A DNA stretch of 64,000 nucleotides, from assembly GCA_905234865.1 (NCBI GenBank), contig CAJOJE010000005.1:39702-103701 (forward strand), in the 5' to 3' direction. Positions 34,252 to 42,565 of the stretch are shown piece by piece. This DNA is from Candidatus Gastranaerophilales bacterium (GTDB lineage: Bacteria > Cyanobacteriota > Vampirovibrionia > Gastranaerophilales > Gastranaerophilaceae). Each line of letters begins with the position of its first letter. The first letter of the stretch is position 1. The notes beneath the pieces are model-generated. The model searched no databases. It had not been told where the DNA came from and saw only the letters and a list, made by a program, of their open reading frames with translations. Position numbers and translations under genes: made by a program.

Positions 34252-35571
34252 ATGAGAAAAAATATCATAACGATTTTTTTGATAACATTTCTGTATATTT
34301 TAACGTTTTTCTTTTTCGACAATTCCGATTTTGAAAAATTTTCTCCCTCTCTAAAGAAGGCGGATTTTGAGGATATCGTTGAAAAAGCGCTTGATTACGA
34401 AATTAAGAAAGTTGACGAAAAACAAAATTTACGGGTCTTAAAACATTATGAAAAATACTATCCCCAAAAATTTGATTACCCCAAATTTTATAAAAAAGGA
34501 AAAATCACTCTCTTTATAAATAATCCTCTTGAATATAATTCTCCCTCTTTCTCAACAAAAGCATTACCATGCCTTATTTTGAAAGATAAGATAAATTCCG
34601 CAAAAGAATATATCGATATTGCAATATACGGTTTTAACAATCAGGATGAAATTATACAAAGTTTGATATCTGCTTCAAAAAGAGGCGTTGAAATTAAAAG
34701 CGTTTTCGATTCCGACGAAAAAGGAATTACAACGTATAAGGATAATTTAAAGCTGAATAATTATTCAAAAATTACTTACGACAACTCAAAAAGTATCATG
34801 CACAATAAATTTTTCGTAATTGACGATAATTTTCTTCTGACAGGTTCAATGAATATTTCAAACACAGGCTGCGGAGGGTATAATGCAAACAGTGTACTGA
34901 TTATAGAAGATAAGGATATTATAGCCGCTTATAAAAATGAATTTGAGCAAATGTTTGACGGTAAATTCAAAAATAAGAAAAAAGATTTTTCATATAAAAA
35001 GGAAGAAAACGGAAGGAATTTGGGAGTTTATTTTGCACCGTCGGGCAAGGTTTATGAAAAAATAATTTCAAAAGAAATTGATAACGCTAAAGAAAAAATC
35101 AAAATAAGTGTTTTTGTTTTGAGTAATTTTTCAATAAAAGACAGTTTGATAAGTGCGCTTAAAAGAAACGTCGACGTAAAAATTATTTTAGATGCTACAA
35201 GCGCTTACAAACAAAGAAAAATAATCGAAGAATTAAGACAATCGGGTGCCAAAATAAAAATTGAAAATTTTGGCGGAAAAAACCATGAAAAAACAATACA
35301 AATAGATAATGACGTTTTAATTTTGGGGAGTGCAAATTTGTCATACAATGCCATGACGAAAAATGACGAGAACGTTATTTATATTAAAGATAAAGACTTT
35401 GCAAAATTCTATTCCGATTATTTTGAAAAATTGTATGCCTCAATAAATGATATTTATTTATCAAGATATCCTAAAGCGGAAAGTCTTGAATCTCAAAATT
35501 CATGCTTTGATAAAATTGACAATAATTTTAACGGAAAAGTCGATAAAGATGATGTCGGGTGTAAAATTTAG
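34252..35571 (+). CDS. Phospholipase D-superfamily protein with two HKD motifs, exported or membrane-anchored
   Basis: 439 residues. An N-terminal hydrophobic segment (about 5-22) may be a signal or anchor. Two HxKx4D motifs are complete: SIMHNKFFVIDD (His184, Lys186, Asp191) and NHEKTIQIDND (His345, Lys347, Asp352), each followed by a Gly-Ser-x-Asn motif, so it is likely active. The family includes cardiolipin synthases and nucleases; the substrate is not clear. The C-terminus carries SCFDKIDNNFNGKVDKDDVG with flanking Cys, a calcium-loop style motif often seen in secreted proteins. A terminator overlaps its stop. Confidence 0.8.
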   Translation: MRKNIITIFLITFLYILTFFFFDNSDFEKFSPSLKKADFEDIVEKALDYEIKKVDEKQNLRVLKHYEKYYPQKFDYPKFYKKGKITLFINNPLEYNSPSFSTKALPCLILKDKINSAKEYIDIAIYGFNNQDEIIQSLISASKRGVEIKSVFDSDEKGITTYKDNLKLNNYSKITYDNSKSIMHNKFFVIDDNFLLTGSMNISNTGCGGYNANSVLIIEDKDIIAAYKNEFEQMFDGKFKNKKKDFSYKKEENGRNLGVYFAPSGKVYEKIISKEIDNAKEKIKISVFVLSNFSIKDSLISALKRNVDVKIILDATSAYKQRKIIEELRQSGAKIKIENFGGKNHEKTIQIDNDVLILGSANLSYNAMTKNDENVIYIKDKDFAKFYSDYFEKLYASINDIYLSRYPKAESLESQNSCFDKIDNNFNGKVDKDDVGCKI

Positions 35572-35600
35572 TTACGTTTATTTGCACCCTGTCTTTTTTG
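35557..35600 (+). terminator. Terminator overlapping the stop of the PLD-like gene
   Basis: Stem GGGTGTAAA / TTTGCACCC (one G-T pair), 15-base loop including the stop, then a CTTTTTT run. Confidence 0.7.
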
Positions 35601-35601
35601 T

Positions 35602-35610
35602 TGCTAGAAT
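35602..35610 (+). promoter_or_regulatory. Extended -10 promoter for the 36-codon ORF
   Basis: TGCTAGAAT has the extended -10 pattern TG-n-TAGAAT and lies 27 bases before the ATG at 35638. A TTGCAC 17 bases further upstream is a weak -35 (3 of 6) within the terminator stem. Confidence 0.4.
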
Positions 35611-35637
35611 GTTGTCGTTAGATTTAGGAATTGAATT

Positions 35638-35748
35638 ATGGAATTTTTAAGAAATAACAGGAGAATTATAGTTACAATTCTTGCCATAGTCGTTGGTTTT
35701 TGGCTTTTTGGCGGCGTTGTTCTTATGTCGATTTTACTTATAAAATAA
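35638..35748 (+). CDS. 36-residue single-helix membrane peptide upstream of the EnvC-like gene
   Basis: Reads MEFLRNNRRIIVTILAIVVG, then a hydrophobic helix with a GG pair, ending in LLIK. One transmembrane segment with a basic N-terminus. TAGGAA sits 8 bases upstream of the ATG. Its TAA is followed by one base and the next ATG, and that next gene has no ribosome site of its own, so translation is probably coupled. No family is recognised. Confidence 0.5.
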   Translation: MEFLRNNRRIIVTILAIVVGFWLFGGVVLMSILLIK

Positions 35749-35749
35749 T

Positions 35750-36895
35750 ATGAAGAAAAATTTATCCATACTCTTAATATTGGCTTTAACATCCATGCCG
35801 ATTGGCGGCGGGTTTATTTGTTTTGCGGAAACTCAGACAAAAAGTCAGGTGGAAACAAAATATAAGCATGCAAAAGACCAGGTAAGAAAATTAAAACTTC
35901 AAGAAAGGCTTGAAACAAATAAACTTTATACAAACCAGAAAAAACTGGAAAAAACGGAAACAAGCCTTACAACCAATAAGCTCCAATACGAAAGAACAAA
36001 AGTTGAACTGGAAAAACTTCAAAACGATTTGGCGAGAGAAATTCGAGAATATTCGATATATCAAAATGCCACAAACAAAAGAATAGTCCAAATCTTTAAA
36101 TCAAAACGCTCGGGGTATGTTGAATTTCTTTTATCTTCGGGAGATTTAAACGATTTTTTGGACAGAGTTTATTATGAAAATATCATAATGCAGATTGATA
36201 AAAAAACCATGGAAGAAGCTAAAATAAGAGCCGCTTCGATTAAAAACTTAAAGCAAAATATGGAGTCCAAAAAAGAATATCTTGCTCAATCAATTAAAAC
36301 CATGGATAAACAACAAAAAACAATTCAGGAAGCCATCAGGCAAAATGAAAAAATGATTTATAAATTGCAAAACGACAGAGCTACTTGGGAGAAATCGGAA
36401 AAAGAGCTTGCAAGACAATCTGCACAATTAACGAGTTTTATTAAAAATACGACAAATTCCAAAACGCAAACTTCATCCTCAATCCCAAAAACAACGGGCG
36501 GATTTATCAGACCCGTATCGGGTCCCGTAACCTCGACGTACGGCACAAGGCTTCATCCCATATTTAAAAAATACATAACTCATACGGGAGTTGATTTAGG
36601 CATGCCGATTGGCGCACAGGTTAAAGCCGCAAATTCCGGAAAAGTAATTTATGTCGGCTGGTATGGCGGATACGGAAAAGTCGTAATTATTGACCATGGC
36701 AAAGTAAACGGAATACCCGTTACCACTTTATATGCTCATTTATCGAGTTACGGTGTTTCTAACGGTGCAAACGTTACAAAAGGACAGGTTATAGGAAACG
36801 TCGGCACGACCGGTTATGCAACAGGGCCGCATCTTCACTATGAAGTGCGTGAAAACGGGCAGCATGTTAATCCTGCGAAATATTCACCCATTTAA
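35750..36895 (+). CDS. EnvC-like M23 metallopeptidase / murein hydrolase activator
   Basis: 381 residues: a signal sequence, then a long coiled coil (about 25-230), a Ser/Thr-rich linker, and a C-terminal LytM/M23 domain. The zinc region has HTGVDLGMPIG, the paired VIIDHGK and LYAHLS, and GPHLHYEVREN. The His-x-x-x-Asp and His-x-His positions appear present, so it may be catalytic rather than only an activator. EnvC-type proteins act in the periplasm to switch on amidases, and an amidase is encoded at 26225. Translation likely coupled to the preceding 36-codon ORF. Confidence 0.85.
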   Translation: MKKNLSILLILALTSMPIGGGFICFAETQTKSQVETKYKHAKDQVRKLKLQERLETNKLYTNQKKLEKTETSLTTNKLQYERTKVELEKLQNDLAREIREYSIYQNATNKRIVQIFKSKRSGYVEFLLSSGDLNDFLDRVYYENIIMQIDKKTMEEAKIRAASIKNLKQNMESKKEYLAQSIKTMDKQQKTIQEAIRQNEKMIYKLQNDRATWEKSEKELARQSAQLTSFIKNTTNSKTQTSSSIPKTTGGFIRPVSGPVTSTYGTRLHPIFKKYITHTGVDLGMPIGAQVKAANSGKVIYVGWYGGYGKVVIIDHGKVNGIPVTTLYAHLSSYGVSNGANVTKGQVIGNVGTTGYATGPHLHYEVRENGQHVNPAKYSPI

Positions 36896-36897
36896 AC

Positions 36898-36935
36898 TTG
36901 TTGAAAAGGTTTATAGGTGATAAAATTATAAAAAA
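36898..36935 (+). promoter_or_regulatory. Promoter before the LptD-like gene
   Basis: TTGTTG (36898-36903), 17 bases, then TGATAAAAT with TAAAAT as -10 (36921-36926). The predicted start of transcription is within a few bases of the ATG at 36936, and there is no ribosome-binding site, so a leaderless or near-leaderless mRNA is likely. Confidence 0.5.
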
Positions 36936-38903
36936 ATGAGAAGAGCAACTTTAAGAAAAATTTTATATTCGGCGTTATTATTGGGTTTTTACCCTTCGCT
37001 TTCCATGCCTTCTTATTCAAATGAAATCGTTTATTCTAATGAAATTAAAACTTTAAATCAAGAATACGACTCAAAGGATGAAGTTACCGTATTTGATAAC
37101 AGGTTGGGCGGCGAGTATTATGAAGCTCAAATTAAAAAAGATAAACCCGAATTTTCGCTGAGAAACTGGGGAGATATTTTAAAAGAAAGACGCCAAAAAA
37201 AAGAAGCGGCAAAACAAGCGCAAAATGAAGCAAAAGAAAAAGAAAATTCTCCGATAGCGGATATTGCCTGTGAATATATGAACTATAACAGTTCTACAAA
37301 TGAAATCGAAGCAATTAATGATGTTGTAATAACATCAAAGTCGGGTACTAAAGTTCGTGCGGATAAAGCCGTTTTTAACCGAAGCGCAAACACCATAAAA
37401 CTTTTTAATAACATTTCTTTAGAGAAAAACGGTGCAACAATTACCGGTGATTACATGTTTATTGATTTGAACGAAGAAAACGCAATTGCCGATGAACCCG
37501 TAACTTCTGTTGAAACTCTCGTTATTACATCTCAAGAAGGATATATTTTACCCGATAGAATTGAATATGAAAACGGTCAAATTCAATCAAGCGAAAAAAT
37601 TGAAATGGAGCTTAAAACGGGAGGTTTTGAAACTTACGGAAGGTCGTTAAACGATAAAAGACTTGTTGATTTTTCCTTGAAACAGGATCGCTCAAAACCC
37701 TATACGTTTAAGGCAAAGCAAATCGTAATTCGTCCCGAAAAAGACCATGATTCGATGGTTGTTGAGGGAATGAGCATATATTATAAAGATAAAAAAATTT
37801 TAGATGTTCCGACAACGGAAATTTTTCAAGATAAGGAGATGACCTATACCGAAGTTAATTTCCCTCTTGAAGCGGGTTCAATTAAGGGGCTTGGGATGTA
37901 TGCGGGGCTCGGGTATACTTTCAAACTCCCGAAAGCACATACTTTAAGATTAACCGCAATCGGCAGCAACAGCCATGGCAAAATCGGTGCAGGCGGTATT
38001 GCTCATTTAAAATCAAAGAGAATGTCCCTTGCGGGTGCTTGGACCTCAAATACTCATAATCTCATAGTTGACGGTTCTTTTAAAGTGACAAACAGATTGA
38101 CTCTTGATATAGGCAGGCATGCTTATAAAAACGAGTGGCTCGGAGGCGGTAATCGTGCAGGGTATATTGCCGAATTAAATTATGATGACAGCTATATAAT
38201 GCGAGATTTGGAAAACACCAGATTCAGGCACAGATTTTCCGCAGGTTATGTCGCCGATTATAAAAGAAGTGGTCAAAATAAGCACATGAAAGACGGCTTC
38301 AGGTATCGTTATCAGGCTGAACTTTCCAACATGTTTAAAACCTACGGTTCAACCGAACAGGATATGTACATGAAGCTCGGAGCGGTTGCGCAAACCATGG
38401 CGACCGTATACTCGGAAACGGGCGATACAAACGCATTCTTTAGAATGGGTCCTGTTGTTGAATCAAGGTGTAAGCGTTGGTTTTCTTCAATAGTTTATAC
38501 AATGGGCGGAGTTCATGGAAAATCTCCGTATAAATTTGATGAATACAGGTACGGACGCCAAACGGTATCTTTTGACGAAAGCTTAATTTTAAATAAATAT
38601 TTATCCTTAGGATATAAAGGAACTTTATCCTTTCTAAAAGATAATGCGGAAAAAGATTTATTAACGGAAAACAGATTTTATGCCGTAGCAGGTCCCGAAG
38701 ATGTTAAAGTTGCGGTATCGTTCGATGCCATAAGGGATACTTTTACTCTTGATTTTCTCTTCCTTTTGGGTACGAATAAATTAAAAATTGATTATGATAA
38801 ATTAATTATAAATAACCCTGATGAAGTAGGGAAAAGAAAGAAAAAAATTACGGATAAAGAATTGTACAGAGTAAAAGTTCCAAAAACGGAACAAACGCTC
38901 TAG
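36936..38903 (+). CDS. LptD-like outer-membrane LPS assembly protein
   Basis: 655 residues. Signal sequence, then an acidic/charged region (about 60-110), an OstA/LptA-type beta domain (EAINDVVITSKSGTKVRADK, NISLEKNGATITGDYMFIDL), and a C-terminal beta barrel with alternating hydrophobic strands and many Tyr/Phe. LptD inserts LPS into the outer membrane with LptE. It is shorter than proteobacterial LptD (about 780), so it is a divergent homologue and the LPS-like substrate is inferred. The presence of this gene argues for a diderm envelope. Confidence 0.75.
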   Translation: MRRATLRKILYSALLLGFYPSLSMPSYSNEIVYSNEIKTLNQEYDSKDEVTVFDNRLGGEYYEAQIKKDKPEFSLRNWGDILKERRQKKEAAKQAQNEAKEKENSPIADIACEYMNYNSSTNEIEAINDVVITSKSGTKVRADKAVFNRSANTIKLFNNISLEKNGATITGDYMFIDLNEENAIADEPVTSVETLVITSQEGYILPDRIEYENGQIQSSEKIEMELKTGGFETYGRSLNDKRLVDFSLKQDRSKPYTFKAKQIVIRPEKDHDSMVVEGMSIYYKDKKILDVPTTEIFQDKEMTYTEVNFPLEAGSIKGLGMYAGLGYTFKLPKAHTLRLTAIGSNSHGKIGAGGIAHLKSKRMSLAGAWTSNTHNLIVDGSFKVTNRLTLDIGRHAYKNEWLGGGNRAGYIAELNYDDSYIMRDLENTRFRHRFSAGYVADYKRSGQNKHMKDGFRYRYQAELSNMFKTYGSTEQDMYMKLGAVAQTMATVYSETGDTNAFFRMGPVVESRCKRWFSSIVYTMGGVHGKSPYKFDEYRYGRQTVSFDESLILNKYLSLGYKGTLSFLKDNAEKDLLTENRFYAVAGPEDVKVAVSFDAIRDTFTLDFLFLLGTNKLKIDYDKLIINNPDEVGKRKKKITDKELYRVKVPKTEQTL

Positions 38904-38907
38904 ACGC

Positions 38908-39351
38908 TTAGATTTTATTTTTGATGTAGTCTTTGAATTTTTTGTTTTCTCCAAAACTGTATCCGCAATTATCTAAAGTGACTCCGCCAAAGTATATAAA
39001 ATTTCTGTTTATTGCGGGATAATCTCTGCAAAATATCGGGCGGAAAAGGTATATTCCGCATTTATTATTTTTTAAATGTTTACACTTAAATAAAATTGCG
39101 CCTTCGAGTTCTTCGGTTTCGTTTGTTACTTTTCCGTTAGGAGAAAAAAATCTGTATACAAAATATTTTTTTTGGAGCTTTTTGAAATCTTCTTCATTTT
39201 TTATATATCCGTTTTCATCGGAAAAAAGCACGCATGTGCAACATTGACCGCATTGTTTGCATTTTCCTTTTAAAATATATTTTGATGAAGTCAATTTTGA
39301 ATTTATCGTAAAAATGACATCTTCAATTAAGTTTTTAATTTTAATCGACAA
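38908..39351 (-). CDS. YkgJ-family cysteine-cluster protein
   Basis: 147 residues. The motif CKQCGQCCTCVLF near residue 31 (CxxCxxCCxC) and a later CGIYLFRPIFCRDYP are the family signature; the CxxxxxRPxxCRxYP pattern likely binds zinc or an Fe-S cluster. Family function is unknown. The start is TTG, preceded by GGAAT; the gene overlaps the upstream gene's end by 11 bases. Confidence 0.85.
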   Translation of the reverse strand: MSIKIKNLIEDVIFTINSKLTSSKYILKGKCKQCGQCCTCVLFSDENGYIKNEEDFKKLQKKYFVYRFFSPNGKVTNETEELEGAILFKCKHLKNNKCGIYLFRPIFCRDYPAINRNFIYFGGVTLDNCGYSFGENKKFKDYIKNKI

Positions 39352-39748
39352 CTTTAATTATTCCTGTTATGACGGGTTTTTGGAAATTTGTGTAGTCAAA
39401 AATTCGGAAAATATAATATCCCGTATTATAAACTTTGACATAATCGGAGTATGTATTTTTATCCTCAAGCTCGCAAGTTCTGTTATAAAGATATTCATAC
39501 CCCCAAAATTCTGATTTGGCACTTTCTTTTTTGAAAACCTGAACCTTTATAAGCCTTGTTTTAAAGCCTTTTTCATTGTATACGGAAAAATATATTTTAT
39601 CTCCTTTATGAAAAATACTTTGAGGCTTATAATTCGTACTTTTATTAAAAGGTGTCGTAGAAAAAACAATGTCGGTTTTATTAAAGATAGAACCCGTAAA
39701 AATGATACTTGATAAAATAAGAACAAAAAGAAGAGATATCTTTTTCAT
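39341..39748 (-). CDS. Secreted small protein, unknown
   Basis: 135 residues. Signal KKISLLFVLILSSIIFTGS; the mature part is a probable beta-sandwich (DKIYFSVYNEKGFKTRLIKV, YYIFRIFDYTNFQKPVI) with two Tyr/Phe-rich strands. No known family. The ATG overlaps the stop of the upstream TPR gene (TAATG), so translation is coupled. Likely periplasmic. Confidence 0.6.
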   Translation of the reverse strand: MKKISLLFVLILSSIIFTGSIFNKTDIVFSTTPFNKSTNYKPQSIFHKGDKIYFSVYNEKGFKTRLIKVQVFKKESAKSEFWGYEYLYNRTCELEDKNTYSDYVKVYNTGYYIFRIFDYTNFQKPVITGIIKVVD

Positions 39749-41781
39749 TACTCAACAAGGCCTTTATACAGCTCGTCTATCTTTTCTTTCACTTTTGTTT
39801 TTTGCTCTTCATCGTTAATATTTTTTAAATACAATTCGTAATAATAAATTGCTTTATTTTTATTGTCGATTTTTTCGTATGTTTTTGCAATTCCAAAATA
39901 TCCGATATTATATTCAGGGTTTAACTCTATCGCTTTTTCAAAATTTGCTATTGCATCTTCATATTTTTCTTCGTCAAATTTGCAAAGTCCTAAGTTAAAA
40001 TATACGCTTTCATTTTCGGGATTTATATTAAGAGCCTTATTGTAATATTTGAGAGCTTCTTCATTGTTGTTTAAATATTTATACATGCTTCCGATTTTAA
40101 TAAGAAGGTTATCATTATCTTGTTCTTGTTTTAACACTTCCTTATATTGCTCGATTGCGCCCTCAAAATCTTCCGATTTTGCACAAACATCCCCCAATAA
40201 TTCTTTTGTATCGTAATCATCGGGGTTTAATTCAACGGCTTTTTTTAATGGGGTTTTAGCATCTTCAAAATCACCCATTTCGCTTAATGACGTGCCGTAT
40301 TCTTTATAAATTAAATAATTATCGGAAGAAACTTCAAGCGCTCTTTCGTAATTTTCGATAACTTTACTTTTTGAACCTAATTTTTCGTAAGTTTTTGCAA
40401 GCCCTACATATCCTTTGGAAATATCGGGGTTTTCTTCAATAGCAAGCATGTAGATTTGTTTTGCTTTTTTGTAATCTTTATTATTAACGCACTCGTTTGC
40501 CCAAGAAATCGAATTAGAGTAAATGCTGTTTGAAATTTCCTGCTTTTTAATTCCGAATTCCAATAATTCACTTGCTTCAAAGAAGGAAAGTTTTCTGTAT
40601 ATCGTATCCGCTTCTTTATATTTTTTTAAAGCTTCAAGGCAAAGTCCTTTATTGTATGAAGCCCTTAAGTTGTTCGGGTTTTTGGATAATTCATTGTTAT
40701 AAATATCCAAAGCTCTTTCGTATTCTTTTTCCATAAAATAACTTTTTGCAAGTTCGTTTTTAATGTCGAAATCGTTTGATATTGTAGAGCCTTTTTGTAA
40801 TACGGCGATTGATTTTTGTCCTTTATTTTGTTTTCTGTACAAAAGCCCTAAATTAATATAAGCGTTTTTATCGTCGGGGTGCGCTTTTATGTATTCTTGA
40901 TAAGCGGTAATCGCTTCATCGTTTTTGCCCATATTTTCAAGCAAAACGCCGTAATCAAATTTAAGATCATCCAAAGACGGATTTAAGCTGAATGCTGTTT
41001 GATAATTTGCGTATGCTTCATTATTTTCTTTAAGATAAGATTGTACGACCGCCAAATTTCCGTAGGCTGTGTAATCATCGGTATTTAATTTAACCGCTTT
41101 TTCAAAATTTTCTTTTGCAAGATAATATTGTTTATCTCTAAGATAAGCAAGCCCCAAATCCGAATAATCTTTAAATTGTTCGGGGTTTTTAATTCTTGTT
41201 TTTTCATAAGCTATAATTGAATTTTTATAATCTTTAAGGCGCAAGAAGCTGTTTGCCGTAAGGCTTCCCGCTTCAAGGTTGTCGGGATAACTTTCTAAAA
41301 ATTTGTTATAATAAGAAATGGCGTTTCTATAATCGCCTGCGTAAAATTTTGCGTTGCCCAAGTTTAAAAAGTTGTAATTATAATCGGGCATAATCTCCTG
41401 TGCTTTTAAATACATTTCAAAAGCGTCGTTATATAAAGCTTTTTGCTGGTACAGATTGCCTATGCTTATATATAAAAAAGCGTCATTCGGGTTTAATTCG
41501 ATAGCTTTTCTGTAATAAGTAATGGCATTTTCTATTTCGCCGTTTCTTGCATACAAGCCTGCCAATTTTGTTGTGAGCGTAATATCGTCTTTTGAGTTGT
41601 TTAGAGCCTTTAACATTAAATCAATAGCTTCATTAAACCTTTCTTTTGATTCAAAATTAATTGCTTCCATATAAAGCATGTTGGCTTCTCTGGACATTTT
41701 TGCGCTTGTTTGCTGAGTCAAAAAACCGATATTTAAGAGTATAATAAGTGCGATTATTTGTTTTTTATTTATTCTTTTCAT
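39748..41781 (-). CDS. Large TPR-repeat protein, exported
   Basis: 677 residues. A short hydrophobic N-terminus (QIIALIILLNIGFL) suggests a signal or anchor. From about residue 30 on it is nearly all TPRs, roughly 17 units of 34 residues, with the usual pattern (for example NPDDAFLYISIGNLYQQKAL, and YEDAIANFEKAIELNPEYN). TPRs bind proteins; here probably a scaffold in the periplasm. It is the first of a gene string with the small secreted protein and the YkgJ protein, directly after recO. Confidence 0.85.
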   Translation of the reverse strand: MKRINKKQIIALIILLNIGFLTQQTSAKMSREANMLYMEAINFESKERFNEAIDLMLKALNNSKDDITLTTKLAGLYARNGEIENAITYYRKAIELNPNDAFLYISIGNLYQQKALYNDAFEMYLKAQEIMPDYNYNFLNLGNAKFYAGDYRNAISYYNKFLESYPDNLEAGSLTANSFLRLKDYKNSIIAYEKTRIKNPEQFKDYSDLGLAYLRDKQYYLAKENFEKAVKLNTDDYTAYGNLAVVQSYLKENNEAYANYQTAFSLNPSLDDLKFDYGVLLENMGKNDEAITAYQEYIKAHPDDKNAYINLGLLYRKQNKGQKSIAVLQKGSTISNDFDIKNELAKSYFMEKEYERALDIYNNELSKNPNNLRASYNKGLCLEALKKYKEADTIYRKLSFFEASELLEFGIKKQEISNSIYSNSISWANECVNNKDYKKAKQIYMLAIEENPDISKGYVGLAKTYEKLGSKSKVIENYERALEVSSDNYLIYKEYGTSLSEMGDFEDAKTPLKKAVELNPDDYDTKELLGDVCAKSEDFEGAIEQYKEVLKQEQDNDNLLIKIGSMYKYLNNNEEALKYYNKALNINPENESVYFNLGLCKFDEEKYEDAIANFEKAIELNPEYNIGYFGIAKTYEKIDNKNKAIYYYELYLKNINDEEQKTKVKEKIDELYKGLVE

Positions 41782-41782
41782 A

Positions 41783-42553
41783 TTAACTTACTTTTACCGC
41801 TTCCATTACTTTTATGGCTTTACTTTTTTTAGAGCTTGTTATTTCAATATACTTCTTTAACAAATTAAAACAACTGTTTACTACTTTTTCATTAACCAAA
41901 TCGTCATATTCCGTTTTAATATCAATAGGCGCATCATTCAAACAAGATAAAAACTCTCTTATTTTAGGATGTAATTTTACATAAAATACATTGTCAATGC
42001 CGCAATCCATGCAGCAAATCCCGCCTGTCTGCGCAGAAAAAAGAACGGTCGAACTCGGTATTTTGGAACATTTTAAACATCTTTTTAATTCAAGTCCAAA
42101 ACCTTCTTCTTTCATAAAAACGAGTTGAAACTTAATAATGTTCAAAAATATTTTACAAACAGAGTCTGAATTTTGGATATTTTCTAAAGTTTTGTATAAA
42201 ATATTGTAGATAATTTCGTTTTGTTCTTTTTCTTTTGTATCGGTGCAAAAAGTGTTAATGACCTCCATAACATACATTGCGCCCGTTAATTTATCAAGAT
42301 TGTATCTTAACTTATTAAAAGTGTTCAATGCACTTGCTTCTTTAATGATGTCCAAATTTCTTTTTTTATCAAGCATTAAAGTATTTGCGACCAAAGATTG
42401 CATTCTTGCGCCGAGCTTGCTTTTCGGGCGCTTTGCGCCTTTTGCTATTCCTCTTATAAGTCCCATTTCTTTTGAAAACATAACAATTATGTTGTCATTA
42501 TCGTTAAGCGGATAAGATTTTATATTTATTGCGTCGGTAACGTAAGTTTCCAT
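41783..42553 (-). CDS. recO: DNA repair protein RecO
   Basis: 256 residues. N-terminal OB fold (DAINIKSYPLNDNDNIIVMF, SKEMGLIRGIAKGAKRPKSK), helical middle, and a Cys4 zinc site: RCLKCSKIP and CCMDCGID. Works with RecR in loading RecA at gaps. It ends 2 bases before the TPR gene and begins 13 bases after the Asn/Gln-rich gene, all on the minus strand. Confidence 0.93.
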   Translation of the reverse strand: METYVTDAINIKSYPLNDNDNIIVMFSKEMGLIRGIAKGAKRPKSKLGARMQSLVANTLMLDKKRNLDIIKEASALNTFNKLRYNLDKLTGAMYVMEVINTFCTDTKEKEQNEIIYNILYKTLENIQNSDSVCKIFLNIIKFQLVFMKEEGFGLELKRCLKCSKIPSSTVLFSAQTGGICCMDCGIDNVFYVKLHPKIREFLSCLNDAPIDIKTEYDDLVNEKVVNSCFNLLKKYIEITSSKKSKAIKVMEAVKVS

Positions 42554-42565
42554 TATTCGTTAATC

